A DNA stretch of 32,708 bases from Prototheca cutis (Eukaryota; Chlorophyta; Trebouxiophyceae; Chlorellales; Chlorellaceae): the NCBI GenBank assembly GCA_002897115.2, contig BCIH01000002.1, positions 1,258,904-1,291,611 of the forward strand. The letters run 5' to 3'. Numbering within the stretch: the stretch's first letter is position 1; every line of letters begins with the position of its first letter. Under the pieces are notes generated by a model that was given only the letters and a program-made list of their open reading frames with translations, was not told the origin of the DNA and did no database searches. The position numbers were made by a program, and so were the translations under genes. This document shows positions 20,505 through 31,312 of the stretch, piece after piece.

Positions 20505-21659
20505 ACACACACACACATTCGCGCAGGTCTTGCGTCGTACCCGACGTATGCCATGGGCGGTGGTTACGTCTTGAGCGGGGAAGTCGCTCGGCTGTTGGTG
20601 GACACGCACNAGCGGATGCCGCTGCTGTTCACGCCGATCGAGGACGCGACAGTTGGTTTCTGGTTGAGCCCGCTGGACCTGCGGCAGGTTCACCACGAGC
20701 GCTTCCACACCTGGGCGTACCCCTGCTGCTTTGTCCCCCCCGCGCGGCGCACGGGGCGGCGTGCGGTCACGCGGTTTGCCCTGGCCCCCAAGTACGAGAC
20801 GGGTCTGTGCAGCGATGACCCCTGGATCGTGCTGCACAAGATTGATTCGCCGACCAAGATGCGGTTTGTGGGGTCGGTGGCGGCCAACTGCAGTACCGTG
20901 CACGACGGTATCGCGCCCAGCCTGCGCTCGTGGTACCCTGCGGAAACGCAGGCCATCCTGGACGCGCGCGTCGCCGCCGCCGCCGCCGCTGCCGCCGAGG
21001 CCGAGCGCCAGCAAGCCACGAGTGGGGAGACTGATGAGGGCAGGGGGGCTGATGGCAGTGGCGGAGAGGGCACGACGACCAATGCAGCTACCACCGTAGT
21101 CGAGAGCACCACAGCAGCAGCCACAGCCACAGCAGTCAAGAGTAAGGATCCAGAGGTGCGGCCGGACGATGTGGCGGCTGAAGGACAGGTGGTCGAGGGC
21201 CAGGCAGTCGAGGCCGGCGGCGACAGCGATGCGGCAAAGCAAGATAAAGGAACTGCAGTCAAACGGAAGACATCGGCCGAAGAGGTGGCTGCGCAGGATG
21301 CCGCGGTGGAAGCTGCCGAGAAGCTCGCCGCGGCGGACGAGGAGCGCAAGGCAGCCGCGGGAGGTGATGACAACCAGCAGGCGCAGGACGCCGTGGGTGG
21401 TGGCGATGATGTCACGGGTGGTGCTGTCGATAGCGCTGTGGTCGTGGACGCCGCTGCCGGCGGCGCTGCGACTGCCGCGGCTGGCACTGGCACTGGTGAG
21501 AATGCACAGGCCAAGGTTGCTGCCGCCGTGGACGGTGCGGCAACTGCCGCAGCTGCCGCTGACAGCACAGTGGTTGGTGGTACTGCTACTGCGACGAACG
21601 TCGCGGCCACAGGGCAGGGCACTGCTGGTGCCAGCGGCGCGACCGTGGCCGCCGCGTAG
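19287..21659 (+). CDS. Beta-1,3-galactosyltransferase family (GT31), type II membrane protein
   Basis: Golgi-type glycosyltransferase that adds a sugar, probably galactose or GlcNAc, from a UDP donor to glycoproteins or glycans. Exons 19287-19787, 19936-20158 and 20527-21659 give 618 aa. A signal anchor lies near residues 20-38 (IVRVLPSICIALAFIVLLH). GT31 motifs follow in order: RRLAVREAWA, NYKSILYKTYF, ILKTDDDAFVN with the metal-binding DDD, YAMGGGYVLSG, and EDATVGFWL with the family acidic residue. Residues beyond about 400 form a tail of over 200 residues rich in Ala, Thr, Val, Asp, Glu and Gly, unlike usual family members. An in-frame ATG at 19164 would add 41 residues; 19287 gives the usual short cytosolic tail. 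Intron 2 holds a 49-base poly-C and an AC repeat just before its acceptor. One N lies in exon 3. Confidence 0.88.
20456..20516. repeat. Poly-C followed by AC repeat in an intron
   Basis: Forty-nine C (20456-20504) run straight into a short AC repeat, ending about ten bases before the exon 3 acceptor of the galactosyltransferase gene. In the transcript it would sit where the polypyrimidine tract is expected. Confidence 0.9.
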
Positions 21660-22681
21660 AGCCCCATGGATGGCAGTTTCTGGGCCCGTTCTCCCGACAG
21701 AACCCTCCAGTCCCAAATCCCCTATTCTTGTAGCTCAGCCGTCTAGGCTCTAGGCCACCCATCAGTGCATGCTTGCCGTCATGAGCTGCGAGCCCCGACG
21801 GCCTCCCAAGCCCCCAGTCAATTGCTGTCACTGGCCACTCCCTCACTGGGCCATGCACATGCCGTGGCCAGTGCATGGCCCCCTCCTGCTAGTGTTGCGT
21901 ACGCTCGCCAAACGCAGGGGGCACCCCATGCCACGCTCGCCTCTCCCCGGCATGCACGCCAGGTGCCTAGACTTTCTCGTAATTCTTGCCAAGCGTGCCA
22001 TGGTGCTGTCATGTCCCTTTCTTTCCCCCATCATGGAACCTGCCCGCAGACACCAGCACNAATCTTGGGCTTCTGCTGATGGACTGCCTGTCTCCGCATG
22101 CCCTCAAGCCACGCTGCCCGGGTCATGGCCCGTTTCCACAGGCGCAAAACGAAGATGCTTTGATGGTGCAAGCCGTCGCCCTTGTCGCTGCGTCTCAGAA
22201 TTCATCATTCTTACGTGTTGCAAGAACTTTATACAGGCATCAGCAGCGGTAAACAGGGGCTTGGCAGCAGGGTTTTTCAGCAGTGTGCGTGTGGGTGGGG
22301 GGGTCAACGATGCACCCAACCCCGGTGCGCTATCAGTCGCCCACTCACAGAAAACATGTTGTGTTTGCAACAACCAAGCCACGGGCATGGCCTCACCCTG
22401 GCCAAACTGCATGGTCATGAGAGCAGCGCCAGGATGCGGCATGCCTCTTGGGTCGGGGAAAAAGGGGTAGGTCAAGGCAGTACCAGTCAACCATTGTCAC
22501 GAGGGCAACTCTGTCAGTACGGGCGGTTAAGCGTGCACAGACGCTTGTACTTGTCGGTCTTCATCATCTTGGCAAAGGGTTTGAGACCATGTTTCTTCCT
22601 ACACGGCTTGGGCCACACCCTGCCCCCGTCAGGAGCCGTCGCGAGGCGGCAGACTCGCCAGTGGGGTCACCAGTGGGGGCG
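21660..22681. other. Convergent 3' interval without genes
   Basis: About 1 kb between the ends of the galactosyltransferase (+) and the receptor-like kinase (-). Open frames on both strands show no family signature or splice support. It should hold both 3' UTRs. No TGTAA was found on either strand near the stops. One N lies at 22060. Confidence 0.55.
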
Positions 22682-24251
22682 TCATTGGAAGCCAGTGGAC
22701 TCGACGTCAGCCCGGCGTGCGGCGCCCACACGCTGCATGTGTTCAGTCAGCAGCTCCCTGAGGCGCAGGAGGATGCGCTGCGCGGAGGGTCTGCGAACGG
22801 GCTCCGCCGTGCAGCACTGTTCGCAGAGCGCCGCCAGGCCTGGTGGCATGTCCGTGGGTTGAGTCGGACGCAGGCTGTTGTCTTCTGCAGTCGGCAGTGA
22901 TGATGCCGGCGATGACAAATTGCCCGGAGCCGAGGGCTTGCATGCCCATGTATGCCACATCAACATGCCAAATGCGTGGACATCGGCAGTCGGCGTGCAC
23001 GGGCGGTAGGCGGGGAGCTCGCTCATCCGTGCAATGGCTGCGGCGAGGGCTGGATCTCCGTCACAGCCGCAGCCGTTTTCCGGGGTGCAGCCAGCGAGTG
23101 GGATCGAGGTGGGCACGGGGCCATCGCAGCGCCCCTGCTCGGGGTCGCAACATTCAGGCCCCTCGGCGGTTGCCATGCAGGCCAGACCGCCCAGCTTGGC
23201 GCGATAGCCACGCCTTGTGTTTGCTGCCGATGTCAGCAGCACGCTGCCTGGACCCAGGTCGCCGTGCACCACGCCGCAGGAGTGGAGGTAGTCCAGCGCC
23301 GCACCGACGTCCAGCAGGAGCCGCAGGACCGCTTCGTACCGGATGTTGAGCAAGGGCGACGCAAGATCCCCAGGGCCAGGGGGCCATACGAGACCTTGAG
23401 AGCTGGCGTCCTGGACATTCTGACTCGCTGGATGGGCAACCGTGGCACCTGAAGAACAACTGCCGCTGCCGCCAGCTCCCAAGCCTTCACCGGCCCGTTC
23501 CATCACTTCACGCAGCGACCCCCGATCACATAGCTCCATGACCACCAATGCAGGTCGGCCCTGGGTGGTCGTGGTCGCTGCCAGTGACTGCTCGCTATTC
23601 GCAGCCGCACAGGCTTCCGATCCTGCGGATGCACCTGCGTCGGCTTCCATGCAAGCATCGGCTATGCCTGGTGCTCGGCGGACGAGGTAGATCGATATTA
23701 AATTAGGGTGGCTGAGCGACTGCAGAAGGTCCGAGCCGGCCTGGAGAAGCTCGGCCTTGACAGGGTCATAGGCCACCTTGATGGCCACTGGCGTCCCGCG
23801 CCACGCCCCCCGCCACACCACCGTGCTCGGCCCCTGCGCCAGCACGTCGCCAAACCGAATGTCCAGCGATGCAGCCAGGGCACAGTCTGGCTGTGCCAAA
23901 TTGCTGCTTGCTCCCTGCGTTCATGTGTATGCGATAGGGTGGGTGTGCGTGTGTGTGAAACAGAGAGAGTGTCACAGTGCGCGCGTGTGTGTGTGCGTCT
24001 GAGCACACCCCACAGCAGCTCTTGCCTCACCAACCAAACAATCAACCACTGACCTTGGCAGTGCTATTGACTGGGCATGCGGGTGTGACCAGGTCAACTG
24101 GGCCCTTTTGGTCAATCCCGGTACCCTGGCTCGCCCGCAGGATACTCGCCAACTCCACCTCCCCCGCATGGCCGCCCCTTATGTTGATGTTTGCCTGCAA
24201 GGTGAAATTATGATGAGGTCGAGATCGATTGTGTAGTGAGACTGCGGCCTT

Positions 24252-24336
<85 letters not shown>

Positions 24337-25507
24337 CTTGAAGAACCCAACGCAGTGCACGCACCTCTGCATCAGCAGGCCGAAGCCATTTTCTCCGCCG
24401 CCTCCACACCACCAAGGCGATCCCGGCGACTGCAAGGAGCACAACGGTGGCACAGCCCACAATGATGCCAATGTACCAGGATTCAAATCCGCCGCCACTG
24501 TCGTTGTTGTCAGTGCTGCTGTTGGAGGCTTGGGTCCAGGTGTCCACCACGCACCGGTCGATCTCCGGCCCTCGCACAAACTGGACGTGCATCCAGGCGT
24601 TGCGGCGTGAGAGTGTCGTGCTGTTTATGAAGAAGAGCTGCTGGGAAAAGGGGACTTCCGAATACAGTGCCAGGCGCTGGCTGCCGCCCTCGGCCAGGTT
24701 GTCCAAGCCTAATATGTTGACCTCGGAGGTTGACCCCGAGCTCTGTCGGCGCAGCAGCACCATGGTGTTGAGGACATTGAGCGAGCAAGAATCCGTCAGC
24801 ATGGCCACGCTCACGTCTGAGACCACCAGCACCGCAGCATCGTCGGACAGCACTGCCGGGTACAGGGGCAGGTCGTTTGGGGCCAGGGTGCCCCAGGGAA
24901 ACTGGGCGGCATACTGCTTGGGAGACGGCTGGCCACGGAATACAATGCCGGAAAAGGCCAGCAGCCCCTCCGATCGGACCTCAAACACCCCAAACTGCTC
25001 GTCAAAGTCCAGGTGCATGGCCCCATCCGCCACCAGCGATGCCGTGCCGTTGGCCACGTCGGGGTCGCCAGTCAACTCGGCTGACACCACCACTGTCTGG
25101 TTGGACAGTACCACCACGGGCGAAATGGCCCATTCCTCACCCAGCACAATGTCGTCTGCGTGTGGGTGCTGGCGGGTGTTGGGGCTGTGTGGTTTGGGAG
25201 GCAGGTCCTGGGCCCAGGGACCACACACCTGTGAAAAGCAGACCAACACCACACGCCACCGTGGCCTACCGGTGAGGATGACCGACACATTCTGCCCTTG
25301 CATTGAGGTGATGATGGCGTGCAGCTGCTGCCCGGTGGCAGCCGTGTACCTCGGCGTGGTGTCGAGGACCTGGGCGATGAACGCCCCGGTCGACTCCGCA
25401 TCCCCCAGATTGTACAAACTCCGCCGCAGCGGCACGGGCCCTGCTGCCGCGCCGTAGCAGGCATAGAACGCCCAAACCACGGATACAAAGGCAGCTGGGC
25501 CCTTCAT
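22682..25507 (-). CDS. Receptor-like transmembrane pseudokinase
   Basis: Single-pass membrane protein with a kinase-fold cytosolic domain. Exons in transcript order are 25507-25270, 25155-24365, 24194-24054 and 23890-22682; product 792 aa. There is a signal peptide at about 1-23 (MKGPAAFVSVVWAFYACYG). The extracellular region (to about 305) has several N-glycosylation sequons and no domain I recognise. The membrane segment YIGIIVGCATVVLLAVAGIA is followed by WRRRRKW. The kinase domain starts near residue 400: VAIKV keeps the ATP-binding Lys, and YLHSCGVVHGDL is the catalytic loop. That loop reads HGDLGPGSV instead of HRDLKxxN, and the DFG position reads GGL (KLGGLAC), so both metal-binding positions are lost. 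It probably acts as a scaffold or allosteric partner rather than a kinase. The extracellular-plus-kinase layout recalls the large receptor-like kinase families of chlorophytes. Confidence 0.82.
24255..24335. repeat. AC dinucleotide microsatellite in an intron
   Basis: About 81 bases of uninterrupted AC repeat fill nearly half of a 170-base intron (24195-24364) of the receptor-like pseudokinase. On the coding strand it is a GT repeat beginning about 29 bases after the donor, so many spare GT donors are present. Confidence 0.95.
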
Positions 25508-25903
25508 TCCCGCGCCCTACCGCATGGCGCTCGGCATGGGTGACTGCTCGGCCCCCGCCGCAGAGGCTTGCCACCGCCACGGTGCGAAACACCCTCAGCC
25601 TCGAACTGACATGGAGTGGCGAGGTTTGGGAGAGGCAAGGCGAATGAGCGCCATGAAGCGTACCAGTATATTTGTCAATGACGTTATGCCGTCCTGATCG
25701 GGTGGAGCGCAAGGACAAGGTCGTCCGGAGGGAGTTTGCGATTTGCGCACCTTTGGTTTCTGTCCTGGCGCTCCCTCCCGGTCGGTCCCGGAAATTTCCA
25801 GCCAGGTAGGCCTTCTACTCCATCAATCTCTATTCTTCTCCCACTGCAACACTCCATCAAAAGCTTCACACATATACAAACAAACAGGTACAAGGTTCAC
25901 GTA
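25508..25903. promoter_or_regulatory. Promoter interval of the receptor-like gene
   Basis: About 396 bases between the start of the receptor-like pseudokinase and the stop of the next minus-strand gene. It must include the promoter of the former and the 3' UTR of the latter. No TATA box, TGTAA on the minus strand or repeat was identified. Confidence 0.4.
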
Positions 25904-26430
25904 TTAGTTGGCCACCATGGAATCTGCCTCCTTGACAAAGCCATCGCCAGACCACTCGTCGTCCCTGGCCAGACCCACGCGCCCTGCTTTCTTCGCGGCA
26001 ATCGCCTCGCGCTGCATCCGCACGAGCTCGTGGTGCGTGGTGAAGTATGGCAGCGCCGTACCTGCAGTTATGTGTCATTTTTTTTTGAGAGAGGTTCTTG
26101 GGGGGTGGGGTGGTGTCGAAAGAAAGTGTGTGGAGCGGCCAACCACACAGGCCCCTCCCTGAATGGCCACGGCCACCGCACACAGCACAGCTCAGTAAGC
26201 AAACCCTGCCTTCCACAACGCAGATTACCCACCTCTGAAGTCGTCGATGGAGGTAAACCCGTGCTGCTGCATAAAGTCCTGCAGCTCCGCACACAGGTCC
26301 CTGACCATGCCGTACCCCTTGAGCATCACGCCAGTGCACACCTGATGAGTTCGGTTTAAGCTTGTGGGTTGCTTTCCAGCACACGGCCGTTCTCGTTGGC
26401 AATGCAAGCAATGCCACTTGGCATGAACTG

Positions 26431-26515
<85 letters not shown>

Positions 26516-28150
26516 AAAAAAAGGTCCACCCATTAAGATCCACCAGACCTGGACAGTGTCAGAGCCGACGAGGATAAACTCGGCCGCATCGTAGCCCGTG
26601 GATATGCCGCCGATGCCCGACAGCGAGGCTCCCGTGTACCCGCCTGACTGAATGGCCTTGGCCACTGTCATCACCTGGGTGCAGTTGAGAGTCAGTTGGC
26701 AATCGGCCGATGGCGCCGGCAGTGTGGATGTTGAGCCACCCTGCTGCTATCATGGTTGCCATCCAGGTGACTTGAGTAACAAGGCGACCCCTATTAACAG
26801 CCAACAAATAGCCAATCTGTTTCTTGAAAAACCCAGAAATCCAAACCAAATAAACCTTGGCGAGGGCGATGGGTTTGACGGCGGTGTAGGAGTAGCCTCC
26901 CGGGGTGGTGTAGCCCATCACGCTGGGCTGGGGGCGCAGGGTCTTGAGGTCGACGCCTGACACGCTGGTGATGGTATTGATGGCCGAGACGCCCTCGCAC
27001 CCGGCAGCCAGGGCAGCGGCCGCGGGCACGGCAATGTCCGTGATGTTGGGTGTCATCTTGGCCCAGACCGGTACCGATGCCGAGCCATTGACCCAGCCGC
27101 AGACCTCGGCCAGCAAGTCGGGGTCCTGACCCATGGCCATGCCCATCCGCCGCTCCGGCATGCCGTGTGGACAGCTGTCGAGCATTTTTTTGAAGGAGAT
27201 TTGTAAAGAGGTTGGGGGTGGGAACTGGTGGGGGGTAGGTATCAGAGGTGGGCTTTGAGGGTTTGTGCGAGGTTCACATGCCCGGGGAAGCTCAACCCTC
27301 GTTTCTCCTCTCATACGCCACCAGCAGCACCTCCAGAACAATATCAACAACAACAACATAGTACCTAAAGTTGATCTCGAAGGCATCGACGCCCGTTTCC
27401 TCGCAGCGTCCCACTATTTCTTCCCACGCGTCCTTGTTGACCTCCTCCATGATGCTGGCAATCAGCACGCGGTCGGGGTACTCCTCCTTGAGCCGCTTGA
27501 ACTCCTCCAACATCGTCTCCAGTGGTCGGTCGCTGATAAGCTCGATGTTCTCCCAGCCAATCACCGCGTCCTTGCCCGTCTTGGACCCGGGGGCGTAGAG
27601 TTTGGAGTACCGCGGGGTGACGTTGATGACCTTGCTCGAGTCCAGGGACACGGTCTTGGCAATCACTGCACCCCAACCGTCGTCAAAGGCCCGCTTCATC
27701 ACCGCGTAGTTGGTGCCAGGCGGGCCGCTGGCAATGACATAGGGGTTTGGCAGCCGGAGACCATTCACCGTGACCGAGAGGTCGGGACCCTCCGTCACCG
27801 CCCCATTCTTCTGCGTGGGGGAGTGGATGCACGGATCATGGCAAGGCGATCGCGTGCCGTGGGCCATGCACTTGGTCTGCCCCGCATACGCAACGCACCA
27901 GGGGTCGGGCTGCGCCGTTGGAGGACGTGGAGGTCGCCCGGGCGGTCAGCCGGGAAGCACGGCAAGCCGGAGCCGCGCACCTCGGGACGCCACCTGCACA
28001 GAATGTGCAACATGATGTCTTGATATTGCCACATTGGAATCGAAAGANACCCCCGACAACGCGGTGCTCACCTCCGGTCGTAGACGAAGGGGTCAGGGTC
28101 CTCCCGGAAATCCTGCCTGTTGACAGGGATCCAGCACACAGGCTCGACAT
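25904..28150 (-). CDS. PYD1: Dihydropyrimidine dehydrogenase (NADP+), plant PYD1 type
   Basis: First step of uracil and thymine breakdown, reducing them to dihydropyrimidines with NADPH. Exons in transcript order are 28150-28072, 27993-27899, 27810-27365, 27174-26856, 26674-26549, 26341-26233 and 26061-25904; product 443 aa. The two short first exons (about residues 1-58) encode a Ser-, Thr-, Arg- and Ala-rich leader (MSSLCAGSLSTGRISGRTL) that looks like a plastid transit peptide. The catalytic part follows the FMN-barrel family: PNPYVIASGPPGTNYAVMKR, WGAVIAKTVSLDSSKVINVT, EINFSCPHGMPERRMG with the catalytic Cys (split across exons 3 and 4), VWAKMTPNITD, SLSGIGGISTGYDAAEFI and VCTGVMLKGYG. 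The end is GDGFVKEADSMVAN. It lacks the NADPH and Fe-S modules of the animal enzyme, as in plants and bacterial PreA. Intron 5 carries a 78-base G tract on the coding strand. Confidence 0.93.
26436..26522. repeat. 78-base poly-C plus poly-A in an intron
   Basis: Seventy-eight C (26436-26513) followed by nine A lie inside the 207-base intron 5 of the dihydropyrimidine dehydrogenase gene. On the coding strand this is nine T then 78 G, so the pre-mRNA would contain a long G run able to form quadruplexes. Confidence 0.95.
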
Positions 28151-29005
28151 CGCTTACTGCTGAGCAAGAAATGGTAACTGAAAGTGAAATGCGAATAAAG
28201 TGTGTGGAATGGTGGCAAGAAGTCCAAGTGCGTCGGGGGTTCCACCCCCCTGGATCACTTCTTGGTTTCCCGAATCTGGGGTTTTATCCCCAAACCCTAG
28301 CAGCGAGAGATTTCAGGGAAGCAACAGAGAACATCTGCCTCCGCGTTTCGCAAGTACAACACTACCGTGTTGCAACAAAATGCATCGAAGGTTTCCAACC
28401 CCTTGGCGCTCGAGAGCGCATGCCCAGGCTTTGAGGAATGTAGAATCTGCAAGCACTCCCAGGGAGCTCCTTGACACAGTCTGCATGCCGCATCCACATG
28501 CCAGCACTCCATACTATCACAACCCCCCGTTGGGATTCGTGGAATTCCATGGACATGGCGGCGTGACGATGCCTAAATGTCCTCAGATTCCAATCATGGC
28601 GGTTCCGTGCCCATATTGGGGGGGGGCCCCCATCCTGCCTCAATCCATCGCCAGGCGAGCCGTTCATTTTAAACGTCCTGACCCATTCCAGCAAGCAGAC
28701 GGCCTGTATCGACTGTCCACCCTGCGCAGCTATTTTTTGAAACTGAAGACGTGTTTTTCTGTTGTTTTATTGGATGAATGTGATGTCATGACTCGCGGTG
28801 CGCCGGCACTGCGTTGTGGCGACGCGACTGACAGTTGGCGTGCAGTGGCCCGAGGGCCCAGGAGCCACGGCACGATCCTCCGTAGGCAGCGCAGGAGGGC
28901 ATCGAAATAAAGATCAAATAGGTGCATCGAGGCTGGCGGAACCCCTCCGGGCCATCCCAGACTGAGCAGTGCTGTCCAGCGGAGCCAGGCGTGCACCCTC
29001 GCAGG
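28151..29005. promoter_or_regulatory. Divergent intergenic region
   Basis: About 855 bases between the starts of the dihydropyrimidine dehydrogenase (-) and the coiled-coil gene (+). Both promoters should lie here. Open frames such as 28200-28910 lack family resemblance. A short G run occurs near 28619. Further 5' exons of the coiled-coil gene cannot be excluded. Confidence 0.5.
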
Positions 29006-31312
29006 ATGCCCCTCGTCTGCGACGCTGCCCAGTCGGATCTGGGCGCACAAGAACACGCTGCCCCGGTGAATGAGCGCGCCTCACGCCAGCCAGATGACGG
29101 AAGACAGGCATGCAGAGAACCCAGCGCTGTGGTGGTACTCAGCACTGGCGCCGGTTTGCCTGGCCAGAAACTGCAGCTGCTCTCCGGCCTGCTCCGAGCT
29201 GCCAAGAGCCAGGCACGCGCACTCAAGGCGCAACTAGCCGCCAGCGAGAGCGAGGCACTGCGGTTGGCACGCTGTGTGCGCTGTGCCGAGCGGGAGCACG
29301 CGGCGGAGCTGGCCATGGCGATGTCGGCCGTGCATGCTTTCCAGACTGCGGCGGCAGCACAACAGGGCACCGTCCAGCAGCTTCGGCGGTATGTTTTGTT
29401 GCTGATCGGTGTGCCGAGGCTGGGACGTGTGTGAGGTGTTGGCAATGTTCGGTAGATTGACGTCGATGGCCTTGGTCGCAGCGACTTGGGAAGTGCATAA
29501 ACATCTGGCCAGGCCCCCTGGTGCAGTGCATGCCCCCTGGCACGCCAGCATATGGACTATCCTCATGCAGAACCATCCTTTGGCCTCGCACTGCTGCAGG
29601 GACCTCGATCGAAGCCGGGCAGACGTACGGATGCTGGTGGGCCTGTTCGTTGCCCACAGGAAGGAGGTGCGCGGTTGGGGTCTTCCTTGGTGTGGGCCGT
29701 GGGTTGCAGGTGCTTTTTTGTCGCATGGGTGATCAACTGCTCGAGTTAAGCACACAGCAAGCCACTACGAGGTGTCCCAGATCATGCTGCCATTATGCTG
29801 CTGTTCCAGCCAACAACAATGCAGGTGGAAAAGGTGCACGGCGAGCTTGCGGCAAAGGCATCGGCCGTCGTTGAGGAGCGGCGGGAGGCAGCGACGGCGC
29901 TGCATGCGTGTCGTGCCGTGGCAGGGGCATTAGAGCGGGGACTGGCTGACCTGAGTGCTCGGCACGCGCGTTTAGAGCAAGAGCTGCGGTCCCAATTGGC
30001 GGCTGCCCAAGAAGCGGAACGCGGCGCCCAAGAGTCCAGAGCCGCGGCCGAAGACGAAATCGCGCGGCTGAAGGTTCGCCTACTAGAAGCCGAGGCCAAG
30101 CTCGCCGCGCGGCAGGAGGGTTGCAGTCTCCCCCGTGAGCCCGGATCCCAGAACCGCCGGGCAGGCCGCCGGGCGCCGCCATCTGACGCTCGGTCCAGCA
30201 GCGCCGACAGCGACAGCGCGGACTTTAGCTCTTCCTGCGTCGACACCTGCTCCAGCAGCCACAGCGGTGTGGACAGCTTGAGCGCCGCCTCCTTGCCTAT
30301 CGCGCGTGATCGCGGGGGGGTGGTTGGAAGCCGTGTGGAAGCTGGCGTGCGGTTATTACGGCATGGCAGTTTGGCGGATGATTTTGTGGCAAAGGGATGC
30401 CCAATGCGAGGCGTGTGGCCTTCCCGGATACAGAAATTGGATGCTTATCGATGGTCCCAGGGCGGTGCGGCAGCGGAGAGTCCGATGTCGCATGGTGAGG
30501 AGCTACCAGCGGTGACTCGGGGTGACGACAATGACAACCACCCGAGAGGCCCGTCGCTCGACGTGCACAGCGTCGTTTCCCGTTCGACAGATGGCCGCGG
30601 CCGGGTGGTGCCAGAGGAGGAGGGAAGCTGGCCTGGGTTTGATGGCACAAGCTTGAAGGACGATGTTGCCGCTGTCCTTGCCGCATCCAAGGGCCTTGGT
30701 GATGATGGCGAGGAGGAGAGCGTCGTTGCAGACAGTTTTATGGGCAATACCAGGCGGCATGACATGGGCAACGCCGGCCCGGACGACGATCAAGCTTCCA
30801 GCTCGTGTTCCTCGCCCGATCTCTCGTTTGCTGGCCCTCCCTCTGAGGTCAGCAATGCCTGGGGTGGCGGCGCGCCGAGACGGAAGTTGACGTCAAACAG
30901 TGCGGAGATTCTTGGTACCCTGTCGACAGGGTTGGTCGGCACCCACCACCGCCATAACTCGAGCAGGCCCAGTGCTTGGCGGCGGCTCAGCGGCGCAGCT
31001 GCGCAGAAGCCGCTACCCGGTGCAGACTTGCCAGATCGCTCGTGCGCCTCGGGCGACAGCGAGTGGTCGCCACCGTCGGTCGATGCGATGAGCATGGGGA
31101 CGTCCAGCTTCCCGGCAGCCTCTCGACTGGCGGATCATGGCGAGGCATCGCCAGGCGCAGGCACCCCCCGCTGCCCGACACTGAGTCCCGGCCCCGCGGC
31201 GTCCATCGAGGACGTGCTTGCAGACCTTGCTGCGGCAGTGGCGACCCTGGAGGATCACCTCATCCCGCGCACAAAGCAGCAGCACCACCACCAACGGTGT
31301 TTCCCCAACTGA
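29006..31312 (+). CDS. Coiled-coil protein with Ser-rich tail, function unknown
   Basis: Not recognised as a known family. Exons 29006-29388, 29600-29666 and 29825-31312 join in phase and give 645 aa. From about residue 52 to 250 the sequence is heptad-rich and Ala-, Glu- and Arg-rich (LSGLLRAAKSQARALKAQL, LEQELRSQLAAAQEAE, EIARLKVRLLEAEAKLAA), a long coiled coil that continues across all three exons, which supports the splice choices. The rest is low-complexity and Ser-, Gly- and Asp-rich with probable phosphorylation clusters (DARSSSADSDSADFSSS). The last 40 residues include a short helix, IEDVLADLAAAVATLEDHL. A cytoskeletal or scaffold role would fit the shape, but nothing specific shows it. 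An earlier in-frame GTG is not used as a start; upstream exons are possible. Confidence 0.65.

Noticed and set aside
20274..21716. Minus-strand open frames of 480 and 325 codons
   Set aside because: They are shadows of the GC-rich, Ala-coding tail and exons of the galactosyltransferase gene; they run through poly-G and have no motif.
24229..24465. Frames encoding HTHT or VCVC repeats
   Set aside because: Translation of the AC microsatellite inside an intron.
27265..28023. Plus-strand 252-codon frame
   Set aside because: Antisense to the dehydrogenase exons, which carry conserved family motifs on the other strand.
28200..28910. Plus-strand 236-codon frame
   Set aside because: Composition is not like neighbouring exons, it contains no motif, and it lies in a divergent promoter region.
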